Notes: generated from the sequence alone by a model not told the origin. DNA of 64,000 nucleotides from Rhodococcus sp. CH91 (GCF_022554085.1 NZ_JAKFYR010000004.1:124001-188000), one strand, 5' to 3'; counted from the first letter of the stretch, positions 19,806 through 28,278 are shown. A program made the numbers and translations.

Positions 19806-21692
19806 CTACTTGTTGCGGGCCTTCTCCCGCGACCGCGCCCGCGCACGGTCGGTCTGCGACAGGTGCAGCTTCCGCACACGCACGATCTCGGGCGTGACCT
19901 CGACGCATTCGTCGGCCGCACAGAACTCCATGGCCGCCTCGAGGGTGAGCTCGATGGGCTTGGCGAGCGTCTCCATCACGTCGGCGGTGGAGGAGCGCAT
20001 GTTGGTGAGCTTCTTCTCGCGGGTGACGTTGATGTCGAGGTCCTCGGCGCGGGGGTTGATCCCGACGACGTGTCCCTCGTAGGTGTCGCTGCCCGGCTCG
20101 ACGAAGAAGGTGCCGCGGTCGGCGAGCTGGATCATCGCGAACGGCGTGACCGTGCCCGACCGGTCGGACACCAGCGAACCGGTGTGGCGGGCGCGGATCT
20201 CACCGGCCCACGGGGCGTACCCGTGGAAGACGGCGTTGGCGATGCCGGTGCCGCGGGTCTCGGTGAGGAAGTCGGTGCGGAAACCGATCAGGCCACGCGA
20301 CGGCACGATGAACTCCATACGGACCCAGCCGGTGCCGTGGTTGGTCATCTGGACCATCTTGCCCTTGCGGGCGGCGAGCAGCTGCGTGATCGCCCCGAGG
20401 TACTCCTCGGGCGAGTCGATCGTGAGCTCCTCGTAGGGCTCGTGCACCTTGCCGTCGACCTGCTTGGTGACCACCTGCGGCTTGCCCACGGTGAGCTCGA
20501 AACCTTCGCGGCGCATCTGCTCGACGAGGATCGCGAGCGCGAGCTCGCCTCGGCCCTGGACCTCCCACGCGTCGGGACGGCCGATGTCGAGCACGCGCAG
20601 CGACACGTTGCCGATGAGCTCGGAGTCGAGGCGGGACTTGACCATGCGAGCGGTGAGCTTGTGGCCCTGCACGCGGCCCACGAGCGGCGAGGTGTTGGTG
20701 CCGATGGTCACCGAGATCGCCGGCTCGTCGACGGTGATGCGCGGGAGCGCGACCGGGTTCTCCGGATCGGCAAGGGTGTCGCCGATCATGATCTCCGGGA
20801 TACCGGCGACGGCGACGATGTCACCGGCCACCGCGACGTCGCCGGGCTGCCGCTCGACACCGACGGTCTTGAGCAGCTCGGTGATCTTGACGTTCTTGAC
20901 GCCGTCGGCGTGCATCCACGCGACGGTCTGACCCTTGCGCAGCTCACCCTGATGGATGCGCAGCAGGGCGAGGCGGCCGAGGAACTCGGATGCGTCGAGG
21001 TTGGTGACGTGGGCCTGCAGCGGCGCCGAGGCGTCACCCTTGGGTGCGGGGATGCACTCCATGAGGACCTCGAAGAGCTCGTCGAGGTTCTCGGCGTCGG
21101 GAACCTGCCCGTTCTCGGGCTGCTTCCGCGATGCCTTGCCCTCGCGCCCGGAGGCGTAGAGGACCGGCAGTTCGAGTGCGAGCTCGGCGGCCTCGGCGGC
21201 CTCGTCGTCGAGGTCGGACGCGAGGTCGAGCAGCAGGGTCTGGCTCTCCTCGACGACCTCGGCGATCCGGGCGTCGGGACGGTCGGTCTTGTTGACCACG
21301 AGGATCACCGGCAGCGACGCGGCGAGGGCCTTGCGCAGCACGAAACGGGTCTGCGGCAGCGGCCCCTCGGAGGAGTCGATGAGCAGGACGACACCGTCGA
21401 CCATCGACAGGCCGCGCTCGACCTCACCACCGAAGTCGGCGTGGCCGGGGGTGTCGATGACGTTGATGACCGTGACGGTGCCGTCGGCGTTGTGACGATG
21501 TACAGCGGTGTTCTTCGCGAGAATGGTGATGCCCTTCTCGCGTTCGAGGTCTCCCGAGTCCATGACACGGTCGACGAGTTCCGCACGTTCGGCGAACGCG
21601 CCCGACTGGCGCAACATGGCGTCGACGAGAGTGGTCTTTCCGTGGTCGACGTGCGCCACGATGGCGACGTTCCGAAAATCAGCGGTGCTCAC
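19806..21692 (-). CDS. typA: Translational GTPase TypA/BipA
   Basis: Ribosome-binding GTPase of the elongation-factor superfamily (628 residues). G1 AHVDHGKTT, the G3 region DTPGHADF and G4 NKTD are all visible in the first 135 residues, followed by EF-G-like domains III/V and the BipA C-terminal domain (GYAPWAGEIRARHTGSLVS). GTG 21692 has AGGAG upstream. It is the first gene of the minus-strand typA-lpqW-mshB run. Confidence 0.96.
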   Translation of the reverse strand: MSTADFRNVAIVAHVDHGKTTLVDAMLRQSGAFAERAELVDRVMDSGDLEREKGITILAKNTAVHRHNADGTVTVINVIDTPGHADFGGEVERGLSMVDGVVLLIDSSEGPLPQTRFVLRKALAASLPVILVVNKTDRPDARIAEVVEESQTLLLDLASDLDDEAAEAAELALELPVLYASGREGKASRKQPENGQVPDAENLDELFEVLMECIPAPKGDASAPLQAHVTNLDASEFLGRLALLRIHQGELRKGQTVAWMHADGVKNVKITELLKTVGVERQPGDVAVAGDIVAVAGIPEIMIGDTLADPENPVALPRITVDEPAISVTIGTNTSPLVGRVQGHKLTARMVKSRLDSELIGNVSLRVLDIGRPDAWEVQGRGELALAILVEQMRREGFELTVGKPQVVTKQVDGKVHEPYEELTIDSPEEYLGAITQLLAARKGKMVQMTNHGTGWVRMEFIVPSRGLIGFRTDFLTETRGTGIANAVFHGYAPWAGEIRARHTGSLVSDRSGTVTPFAMIQLADRGTFFVEPGSDTYEGHVVGINPRAEDLDINVTREKKLTNMRSSTADVMETLAKPIELTLEAAMEFCAADECVEVTPEIVRVRKLHLSQTDRARARSREKARNK

Positions 21693-22052
21693 GCGATAGC
21701 TCTCCTGGCTGTAGTCCGGCCACACGGCACTGGACCCGGTCGGCACCTCGCCCGTACGGCGTTCGTCTCGATGGCCGCGACGCGAGATTGCGAGCTACCT
21801 GCCATGACCGATTCCGGCCCGCGCAGGTACTGCGGCCACAAGTACTTTACAGGTCGACCGTCGGGTGCCGCGTGTCCCTCGTCCGATCATCGCAGGTCGG
21901 CGACATCCGGGGTGACGTTCGACACTCCACGAACCCTCCCGGCCGCCGAAACGAGCGCGGGACGACCCCTTGGCCGGCAAGTAAGGGAATGCTAACCTCC
22001 ATCGCGCGGGCGATCGTGCTCGGCACAGGTCCGGGGAAGGCAGGCGGGACGT
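21693..22052. other. 360-bp non-coding region between typA and the 58-aa gene
   Basis: Divergent promoter region for typA (minus) and the small Cys/Lys-rich gene (plus). I see no credible coding frame. Apart from the DtxR/IdeR-like box at 21982-22000 there is no strong hairpin or repeat. Confidence 0.5.
21982..22000. promoter_or_regulatory. Candidate DtxR/IdeR iron box
   Basis: TAAGGGAATGCTAACCTCC matches the degenerate consensus TWAGGTWAGSCTWACCTWA at 15 of 19 positions, the right half almost perfectly. It lies 52 bp upstream of the ATG at 22053. The match was made by eye; binding is inferred. Confidence 0.4.
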
Positions 22053-22229
22053 ATGGGGAAGGTCAAGGCGCGCGAGGTCGCAGGCCTGAAACCGAAGAAG
22101 AAGTGCTGCCGCAAGAAGACGCGGTGCCTCAAATGCCCCGTGGTCGTCATGCGCATGAAGAAGGTCGAGAACGACGGCCTGAGCAAGAAGGAACTGCGCA
22201 AATATCTCGACAAGGCCCGCGCCGCCTGA
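22053..22229 (+). CDS. Small Cys/Lys-rich conserved protein (58 aa)
   Basis: ATG 22053 follows a GGCGGGA ribosome site; the stop is TGA 22229. The product is strongly basic with a four-cysteine cluster KKKCCRKKTRCLKCP around residues 16-30, then a VVVMRMKKVE strand and a Lys-rich helix. I recognise this as a small conserved actinobacterial hypothetical protein; the CC-x5-C-x2-C spacing could bind a metal. It is convergent with mutT2 (8 bp between stops). A possible iron box upstream hints at metal regulation. Confidence 0.8.
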   Translation: MGKVKAREVAGLKPKKKCCRKKTRCLKCPVVVMRMKKVENDGLSKKELRKYLDKARAA

Positions 22230-22237
22230 CGTCTCCC

Positions 22238-22660
22238 TCAGCGCCGCAACTGTCGCCGGAGATCGGGAATCCACGCGCGATCCGCCGGCACCAGATCCAT
22301 CTCGTCGAGTTCGTCGGCGGTCACCCACCGCAACGCTGCGTGGTCGAGCGGCTCGGGTACGCCCGAGACGAGTTCGACACGGTACGCACACAATTCCAGG
22401 CCGCCGGCCAGCGGCACGGCCGGACCGATCCGCTCCGCCCCTCTGACCTCGACGCCGAGTTCTTCCCTCAGTTCCCGCACCAGCGCGGCTTCCGCGCTCT
22501 CCCCCGTTTCGACCTTGCCGCCGGGCAGCTCCCACAGACCCGCGAGATCGGCCGGCCGGGTGCGCTGAGCGAGCAGCACGCGCCCCTCCCGGATGACAGC
22601 GCCCGCCACGACGTGGCCCGGGGGCGCCGGTGTGTTCGGGGCCGGTGTGCTTGCAGACAT
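22238..22660 (-). CDS. mutT2: Nudix pyrophosphohydrolase MutT2
   Basis: A 140-residue Nudix hydrolase. The complete Nudix box is present: G-x5-E-x7-REUxEExGU, seen as GKVETGE then RELREELGV (about residues 48-70). In mycobacteria MutT2 hydrolyses dCTP/5-methyl-dCTP and 8-oxo-dGTP. ATG 22660 is chosen; an ATG three codons upstream (22669) is possible. It is divergent from phhB with about 25 bp between starts, as in M. tuberculosis (Rv1160/Rv1159A). Confidence 0.88.
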   Translation of the reverse strand: MSASTPAPNTPAPPGHVVAGAVIREGRVLLAQRTRPADLAGLWELPGGKVETGESAEAALVRELREELGVEVRGAERIGPAVPLAGGLELCAYRVELVSGVPEPLDHAALRWVTADELDEMDLVPADRAWIPDLRRQLRR

Positions 22661-22685
22661 GGCCTGCATCGTCTCAGAATGGAGC

Positions 22686-22982
22686 ATGCCCCCACTGCTG
22701 ACCGACGGTGAGATCGACGCGGCACTGGCCGAGCTGCCACATTGGCGGCGCACCGGGCAATCCCTGGTCCGCACGATCGAAGCGCCGACCTTTCCCGACG
22801 CGATCGCTCTCGTGGACAGGGTCGCCGTCGTCGCCGAAGAGGCGGATCACCATCCCGACATCGACATCAGATGGCGCAAGGTGATCTTTGCCGCGAGCAC
22901 GCATTCCGCCGGCGGGATCACGGAGTCGGATCTGGTGCTTGCGCGCCGGATCGACGAGGAGGCTCGACGCGCCGGTCTGTAA
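22686..22982 (+). CDS. phhB: Pterin-4a-carbinolamine dehydratase PhhB
   Basis: A 98-residue DCoH-family enzyme that dehydrates 4a-hydroxytetrahydropterin. The family signature HHPDIDIRW is at about residues 57-65 and THSAGGITESD at about 72-82. ATG 22686 has GGAG very close upstream; an in-frame ATG at 22659 overlaps the mutT2 start codon and is an alternative. The last 65 bp overlap the end of pimE on the other strand, so the two genes constrain each other's sequence. Confidence 0.9.
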   Translation: MPPLLTDGEIDAALAELPHWRRTGQSLVRTIEAPTFPDAIALVDRVAVVAEEADHHPDIDIRWRKVIFAASTHSAGGITESDLVLARRIDEEARRAGL

Positions 22983-24192
22983 CCGGGCCCGCGAGGCGCT
23001 CCCGGCGTCCGACGACGATCACGAGAACGTAGACGACCAGTACGCCCACGACGTTGACCGCGCCCAGCCAGGCGAGCGGGGCCGGCCGTTCCACCTCCCA
23101 GATGGAGTCCTGAGCCGTACTGAGCAACCACGGGACCCCGACGAGGGTGACCGCGGCCCAGCACCCGGCGACCAGCCGCGCGCCGAGATTCCGTGCCAGG
23201 GGTCCGTAGACCAGCCACAGCAGCAACGGAATCACCCATACCCAGTGGTGGACCCACGAGATCGGTGACATCAGCAGGCCGAACAACTGGACGATCAGGA
23301 GCGTGCCGAGCCGGTCGTCGGTGCCGTCCGGGAGGGGCACGAGCGACCGCCACGCCGCGAACGCGAGGACGGCGCACACCGCGCCGGCGAGCAGCCACAC
23401 CGGGCCGAGGCCGACATCTTCACCCATGATCCGGCTCAACGCTCCGCGCAACGACTGGTTCCACACCGAGACGACGGGGCCGATCCGGTCGGCGTCCCCG
23501 AAGAGCGACGTGAAGTAGGTGGCCGCCTGCGGTCCGAGTGCCAGCAGGCTCACCAGGACGGTCGCGGCGAACGCGATCGCGGAGAAGACCGCCTCCCGCC
23601 ATCGCCGCTGCGCGAGGAAGTACAGCCCGCTGATCGCCGGCGTGAGCTTGATTCCGGCGAGCACCCCGACGATTCCGCCCGACCACCACCATCGGGTGCT
23701 GCGTACCGCGAGCATGACGCCGAGGACGAGGAAGACGTTGATCTGCCCGTAGTCGAGGGTGGTGCGTACCGGTTCCGTCCAGATCCCCACCGCCGTCCAC
23801 ACCATGGCGACACCGGTCCACGAGCGACTCCGGGCCCGCGGACCGACGACGAATTCGAGGCCGATCCGCACCACGGCGAAGAGCGCCGCGACGGTGAGCA
23901 GCTGCCACACCACGCCCAGGAGATCGAACGGCAACAGGTGCAGCGGAAGGAAGACGAGCGCGGCGAAGGGTGGATACGTGAAGGGCAGGGGGAAGTCCGG
24001 GGTGTCCTCCGAGTACGTGAAGTCGTACAGCTTTCCCTGCAACAGCGAGGCCGAGCCGTCCACGTAGACGTGCAGATCGACGAGATTCATGCCGTTGGGG
24101 GTGAGAAGGCCCCACGCGAGTCGCGCGAGGACGGACAGCACCAGCAACGCCGCGCACCACCACATCCGGTGCGAAGGAAACCCTCGTGGCAC
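22918..24192 (-). CDS. pimE: Polyprenol-phosphate-mannose-dependent alpha-1,2-mannosyltransferase PimE
   Basis: GT87 membrane glycosyltransferase (424 residues, about ten to eleven hydrophobic segments) adding the fifth mannose to phosphatidylinositol mannosides. The extracytoplasmic loop LVDLHVYVDG after helix 1 carries the Asp-containing GT-C motif. The GTG at 24192 or the ATG at codon 10 could start it. Position next to phhB/mutT2 equals the mycobacterial pimE locus. The 3' end overlaps phhB by 65 bp. Confidence 0.87.
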   Translation of the reverse strand: MPRGFPSHRMWWCAALLVLSVLARLAWGLLTPNGMNLVDLHVYVDGSASLLQGKLYDFTYSEDTPDFPLPFTYPPFAALVFLPLHLLPFDLLGVVWQLLTVAALFAVVRIGLEFVVGPRARSRSWTGVAMVWTAVGIWTEPVRTTLDYGQINVFLVLGVMLAVRSTRWWWSGGIVGVLAGIKLTPAISGLYFLAQRRWREAVFSAIAFAATVLVSLLALGPQAATYFTSLFGDADRIGPVVSVWNQSLRGALSRIMGEDVGLGPVWLLAGAVCAVLAFAAWRSLVPLPDGTDDRLGTLLIVQLFGLLMSPISWVHHWVWVIPLLLWLVYGPLARNLGARLVAGCWAAVTLVGVPWLLSTAQDSIWEVERPAPLAWLGAVNVVGVLVVYVLVIVVGRRERLAGPVTDRRVEPPRRSGAQAPDPTP

Positions 24193-24403
24193 TGCGGTGC
24201 GGCCTCTCCCGTCGTCGTCCGTCCGGAAGAACCGGACCCGGCGAAAGAGATTACCGCTCCGAGGCGGAACCGGCCGAACCGGAGTTCACTGCTGTAACGA
24301 TTTCATCTAGAGTCACAATCTTCTCACCTCGGGCGCGTTATCTTCGACAGGATCCGAAGAACGGGACATCCGCTGGCTACACTCCCGAGCGAACGACAGG
24401 CAC

Positions 24404-24419
24404 GCCGTTCCGGAACGGC
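24404..24419. promoter_or_regulatory. Perfect 16-bp palindrome
   Basis: GCCGTTCCGGAACGGC, a complete dyad 107 bp upstream of GTG 24526. It is a candidate operator for either divergent gene. Confidence 0.35.
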
Positions 24420-24472
24420 AGGCTTGTCCTGCGCACGGGGGCTCCATAGAGTGTCACCTCGAGCCGTCAGCG

Positions 24473-24499
24473 CCCGCCCGTTCGTCCAGAACGGGCGGG
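24473..24499 (+). promoter_or_regulatory. 5'-leader hairpin
   Basis: Perfect 11-bp arms CCCGCCCGTTC and GAACGGGCGGG around a GTCCA loop, ending 26 nt before GTG 24526. No U-tract follows, so an attenuator, stability element or protein site is as likely as a terminator. Confidence 0.45.
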
Positions 24500-24525
24500 T
24501 GCTTCAACGACAAGGATGGGGAACA

Positions 24526-25377
24526 GTGCTTCGTACTCGAGGAATGCGACGGGCGCTCACGCTGTGCGCACTCGCCGCCACCGCGGGACTGGCCGTGCCT
24601 ACGCACGCCGTCGCGCAACCGGCACCACCCGCGTTGCCCGAGCTGGCAGGACTTGTCGAGCTGCCTCAGTTCGAGATTCCCGCGGATCTGTCCGTCGAGT
24701 CGTTGACGGATCTGCTCGCCGGCGTCCGCGCCGACACCGAGCAGGTCGAGGCACTGGCTTCCCTCGCCCCCGCGATCATCGGTGCTGCGGCCGGGCCTGC
24801 CGATGTCGCCGACGGCAAGAACGATCTCCTCGCCCAGGCGAAGGAGCTGCTGGCGAACTCCGAGCTTCCCGAGTCGGTGAAGGGCACGCTCCAGCGGGTC
24901 ATCACCTTCCTCGACGGCAGCGGTGGCGGCGGACCGGCCATCCCGGAGCCCGGCGCCGTGGCGATCTCGCAGTTCCTGTACCCGACGATCGGTCAGGACT
25001 GCATCGGCGACGGCCAGGATTCGGTGGGTACCGCTCTTGCGGTCGCGGGCCCGTCCAAGCTTCCCCCGCCCGGGCCGGCCGCAGGCCAGACCGGCTTCGT
25101 GTTCACCGCGCTCGGCACCGCTCCCGCAGCAGCCGATCAGGAGCGGCCGCTCACCCTGAGCTGGATCAACGTGTCCAACGGCCGCACCGGATCGCAGCCG
25201 CTCACCAACGACGCGAAGATCAACCCCGACGGCCCGACCACGTTGAGCGCGATCGCCGACACGGGTTCGGGCCAGGTCGTCGCCGTGATCTCCGGCGGAG
25301 TCACGACGCAGGAGGAAGGCGCCGAGGCACGCTCGTGCACTTTCCTCCCCACCGTGGGTCTCGTCGCCGTTCCCTGA
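24526..25377 (+). CDS. Secreted conserved protein (Rv1157c/Rv1158c-like position)
   Basis: A 283-residue exported protein. GTG 24526 with AAGGATGGGGAAC upstream gives a clean Sec signal peptide (MRRALTLCALAATAGLAVPTHAVAQ, cleavage after AVAQ). The mature part is rich in Ala/Pro/Gly, with a helical first half and a Gly-rich linker (GSGGGG) before a beta-rich domain that contains two cysteines (QDCIGDG and RSCTFLP), which could form a disulfide. It lies next to pimE as the Ala/Pro-rich Rv1157c/Rv1158c do in M. tuberculosis. A strong terminator follows. Function unknown. Confidence 0.8.
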   Translation: MLRTRGMRRALTLCALAATAGLAVPTHAVAQPAPPALPELAGLVELPQFEIPADLSVESLTDLLAGVRADTEQVEALASLAPAIIGAAAGPADVADGKNDLLAQAKELLANSELPESVKGTLQRVITFLDGSGGGGPAIPEPGAVAISQFLYPTIGQDCIGDGQDSVGTALAVAGPSKLPPPGPAAGQTGFVFTALGTAPAAADQERPLTLSWINVSNGRTGSQPLTNDAKINPDGPTTLSAIADTGSGQVVAVISGGVTTQEEGAEARSCTFLPTVGLVAVP

Positions 25378-25398
25378 TCCACCGAGAACATGTCGTAG

Positions 25399-25429
25399 AA
25401 GGCCGCCGGGAAGGCATCCCGGCGGCCTT
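25399..25429 (+). terminator. Rho-independent-like terminator hairpin
   Basis: Perfect 13-bp stem AAGGCCGCCGGGA / TCCCGGCGGCCTT with a 5-nt loop (AGGCA), 22 bp after the stop of the secreted-protein gene. The stem starts with A and ends with T pairs, as in actinobacterial terminators that lack a long U-tract. Confidence 0.8.
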
Positions 25430-25478
25430 CGCCGTCCGGTCACTTCCCTCCTCACCGTCGCTCGTGATAGACCGGATC

Positions 25479-25811
25479 ATGGCCTTCCCCGCGTCTCGCA
25501 CCTCGTCGAAGTCCGTGCTGTCCCATCGCTCGATCCTCTCGATCGCGTCCGAACGCTCGATCCTGTCGATCGGTTCCTCGTATTCCGTTCTGTCGATCGG
25601 CAGTTGCGGGTCGATCCTGTCGATCGGTTCGGTGGGGTCGGCCGGTTCCGCACTGTCCTCTCTCTCCTTCGCCAGCCTCGGTTCCGCCCTGTCGGGGTTG
25701 TCACGGTGGTCGCTGCTGTCGTGGCGCGGTGTCCATTCCGCCCCGGACGAACGTCCGCCGTTCTCGATCGCCGTCGACGAATCCGAACCCGAGCGACGCT
25801 GCCAGTGCTGA
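25479..25811 (+). CDS. Ser-rich nonapeptide-repeat protein (110 aa)
   Basis: Frame from ATG 25479 to TGA 25811. Residues about 17-70 are built from a 9-residue repeat S-[IV]-L-S-I-G-S-x-x (SILSIASER, SILSIGSSY, SVLSIGSCG, SILSIGSVG), decaying into SALSSLS/ALSGLS. The repeats are also visible as a 27-bp DNA periodicity. The C-terminal tail is charged. The ribosome site is weak. No signal peptide is visible. I have seen such SxLSIGS stretches in actinobacterial hypotheticals but know no function. Because repeats open all frames, the coding call is moderate. Confidence 0.6.
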   Translation: MAFPASRTSSKSVLSHRSILSIASERSILSIGSSYSVLSIGSCGSILSIGSVGSAGSALSSLSFASLGSALSGLSRWSLLSWRGVHSAPDERPPFSIAVDESEPERRCQC

Positions 25812-25965
25812 AGTGGAGAGCGCGCTGAAGTAGGAGGAGGCGTCCGACCGAGCGGAATGCGTTAGGCGTCAACGGCCTTGCCGTGTTAGACACGAGAGCA
25901 ACGTCGTTCGTATTGCGCACAAATTTTCGTCGGCCGCGTCATCCGGCCCCGGACCGAGGAGCCGC

Positions 25966-27420
25966 ATGGCCGTCGAGACCCCCATCTCCACTCGCGAGGC
26001 CTCCGCCCCGCGCGGCCTGGTACCGGTGCTCGCGACCGTCGGCATCAGTGTCGCCCTCATGCAGACCCTGATCGTGCCGATCCTCCCCCAGCTCCCGGTA
26101 CTGGTCGGAGCGACACCGCAGAACACGTCCTGGGCGGTCACCGCGACCCTGCTCACCGGCGCAGTCGTCACCCCCATCAGCGGTCGTCTCGGCGACATGT
26201 TCGGCAAACGCAGGATGCTGCTCGTCTCGCTCGCCATGATGGTGATCGGCTCGGCGGTCTGCGCTCTCTCGTCGACCCTGATCCCACTCGTACTCGGCCG
26301 CGCGCTTCAGGGCGCAGCGATGGGCGCCATCCCCCTGGGCATCGCGATTCTGCGCGACGAACTACCACCTCGCCGACTGCCGAGCGCCATGGCCACGATC
26401 AGCGCGACCATGGGAGTCGGCGGTGCGATCGGACTGCCGGTCGCGGCCTTCGTTGCGCAGGCGACCGACTGGCACATGCTGTTCGGCGCTTCCCTCCTGC
26501 TCGGCTGTGTCGGGATCGCGGCCGTGCTGCTGATCGTCCCCGAGTCGCCGAGAGGCAATCCGGGCCGCTTCGACTTCGCCGGTGCGGCACTGCTCTCCGT
26601 CGCCCTCGTACTGCTGCTGCTTCCGATCACCAAGGGCAACGAGTGGGGCTGGACGTCCCCGAGCACACTCGGCATGTTCGCCGGCACGGTCCTGATCTTC
26701 CTCGGCTGGGGCCTGTACGAACTCCGTGTGCCCCGGCCTCTCGTGGATCTGCGCGTGTCCGCACGCCGTCCTGTGCTCACGACCAACCTCGCGTCGGTGG
26801 CTCTGGGGTTCGCGATGTACTCGAACGTGCTGGCCTTCCCGCAACTGCTCATGGCACCGCCGGAGACGGGCTACGGGTTCGGGCAGACGATGGTCGCCGC
26901 CGGTATCGCCCTCGCGCCGTCGGGCCTGGTGATGATGGCACTGTCCCCCGTCTCGGCGCGTATCACGACGCGCTTCGGTGCACGGGTCACGCTGGCCTGC
27001 GGTGCCACCCTCGTCGGACTCGGCTACCTCATGGCCTATCTGCTCCATCAGGAGCTCTGGCACATCATCGGCGCCTCCATGTTCATCGGCGCCGGAGTCG
27101 GATTGGCCTACGCCGCGATGCCCGCCCTCATCATGGGCGCCGTGCCGCTGCACCAGTCGGCCGCGGCCAACAGCCTGAACGCCCTGATGCGGTCGATCGG
27201 CACCACGAGTGCCGCCGCGGTGGTCGGGGTCATGCTCGCCGCGATGACGCAGCGCGTCGGCGACTCCGTCGTGCCCGCCCTCGAAGGATTCCGGGCCAGC
27301 TTCCTGGTCGCCGTCGGCGCCGCGGTCGTGGCGCTGGTGTTCACCGCACTCATCCCCTCGCCGGGCCGGACCCTCCGGCGCGCGGACCCGGACACGTCCG
27401 CTGACGCCGCGGACCGTTAA
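25966..27420 (+). CDS. MFS drug-efflux-type transporter (DHA2-like)
   Basis: A 484-residue major facilitator with about 14 hydrophobic segments. The helix 2-3 loop motif GRLGDMFGKRRML (motif A) is intact and PVAAFVAQATDWHMLF matches the DHA2 motif C/helix-5 region. ATG 25966 follows GAGGAG. It probably exports small hydrophobic compounds by proton antiport; the substrate is unknown. The end overlaps the convergent DUF1906 gene by 4 bp. No regulator is adjacent. Confidence 0.88.
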   Translation: MAVETPISTREASAPRGLVPVLATVGISVALMQTLIVPILPQLPVLVGATPQNTSWAVTATLLTGAVVTPISGRLGDMFGKRRMLLVSLAMMVIGSAVCALSSTLIPLVLGRALQGAAMGAIPLGIAILRDELPPRRLPSAMATISATMGVGGAIGLPVAAFVAQATDWHMLFGASLLLGCVGIAAVLLIVPESPRGNPGRFDFAGAALLSVALVLLLLPITKGNEWGWTSPSTLGMFAGTVLIFLGWGLYELRVPRPLVDLRVSARRPVLTTNLASVALGFAMYSNVLAFPQLLMAPPETGYGFGQTMVAAGIALAPSGLVMMALSPVSARITTRFGARVTLACGATLVGLGYLMAYLLHQELWHIIGASMFIGAGVGLAYAAMPALIMGAVPLHQSAAANSLNALMRSIGTTSAAAVVGVMLAAMTQRVGDSVVPALEGFRASFLVAVGAAVVALVFTALIPSPGRTLRRADPDTSADAADR

Positions 27421-28145
27421 GCCGCACCCGCAACCAGGGACCACTGGCCGTAATCGGCGGTGAGCACATGGTTGACGTCGATGCCGATTCCGTCGATCTC
27501 TCCACCGCTCACCTGGTGCAGGTCGGCGCGCGGATGCACATGTCCCTTGGGAGTCCCCCAGTTGTGCTGCCAGTAGAAGGCGCCCAGTGAGATCGCCGAC
27601 GCCCAGTCGAGGGTCGGCGAGTTCGCGTACACACCCAGATTCGCGGGACCGATCACTTCTTGCCAGCCGAGCAGATACGGCACGATGCGGGTCGTGAACT
27701 GCTCGAATGTCGGATTGTCGTCGATCGAGGCGTAGATGGGCCGGTTCTCCGGCCCGCCCGCGGCCCGGTGCAGTTCGAGACCCCGCCGGGCATGGTTCAG
27801 ACCCGCCTCGTACCCGCCGAGCCAGTCGGCGGTCTCGGCCCTGCCGAACTGGTAGCACGAGACGACCTCGAGACCGCTGTCGATCAGCGCATCGGCCTCC
27901 GGGCCGGTGAGCGGCTTGGCGCGCATCCATGCGGCGTCGGGTCGCGGATCGGAGACGTACCGGATGGCACCGATGTGGCCGGCGGCACGGATCGAGGCAG
28001 GTGAGGGCACGGCAGCCGAGTAGTCGACGATGGTGCCGAGCACCTCGCGGCCCTGCGCCACGCCGGGTGCCCCGAGCGCAGAAACCAGCGCGACACCCGA
28101 TCCGAGCGCCGCGTACCGCAACATGTCCCGCCGTGAGTGGGTCAT
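27417..28145 (-). CDS. Tat-exported DUF1906 protein (glycoside-hydrolase-like, Rv2525c type)
   Basis: A 242-residue protein with a twin-arginine signal (SRRDMLRYAALGSGVALVSAL), followed by a DUF1906 (Rv2525c-like) TIM-barrel-type domain: GTIVDYSAA, IGAIRYVSDP, YQFGR, IYASIDDNP, YWQHNWG, and an ending GIDVNHVLTADYGQW. Rv2525c is a Tat substrate linked to cell-envelope physiology with a glycoside-hydrolase-like fold. ATG 28145 has GGAGG at proper distance. Two perfect 17-bp tandem repeats lie immediately upstream. Confidence 0.83.
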   Translation of the reverse strand: MTHSRRDMLRYAALGSGVALVSALGAPGVAQGREVLGTIVDYSAAVPSPASIRAAGHIGAIRYVSDPRPDAAWMRAKPLTGPEADALIDSGLEVVSCYQFGRAETADWLGGYEAGLNHARRGLELHRAAGGPENRPIYASIDDNPTFEQFTTRIVPYLLGWQEVIGPANLGVYANSPTLDWASAISLGAFYWQHNWGTPKGHVHPRADLHQVSGGEIDGIGIDVNHVLTADYGQWSLVAGAA

Positions 28146-28160
28146 CGGAACCTGTCCTCC

Positions 28161-28194
28161 GTGTCGCCGTAAGTGCAGTGTCGCCGTAAGTGCA
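28161..28194 (-). repeat. Two perfect tandem 17-bp repeats in the DUF1906 leader/promoter
   Basis: GTGTCGCCGTAAGTGCA occurs twice head to tail (28161-28177, 28178-28194), 15 bp above the ATG at 28145. A degenerate third unit (plus strand TCTGCCGTATTGCA) follows at once. Confidence 0.75.
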
Positions 28195-28278
28195 TCTGCC
28201 GTATTGCACCACACACACAGGCGTCCCACCGGCCACACGGGAAACTCGGGTGGGCCTGTCGGCAGGTCCGCCAGGTGC

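Larger units (their letters stand above)
24193..24525. other. 333-bp non-coding region between pimE and the secreted-protein gene
   Basis: Divergent promoter region. It holds a perfect 16-bp palindrome (24404-24419) and an 11-bp-stem hairpin (24473-24499) just before the downstream start. No small coding frame with a ribosome site was found. Confidence 0.5.
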
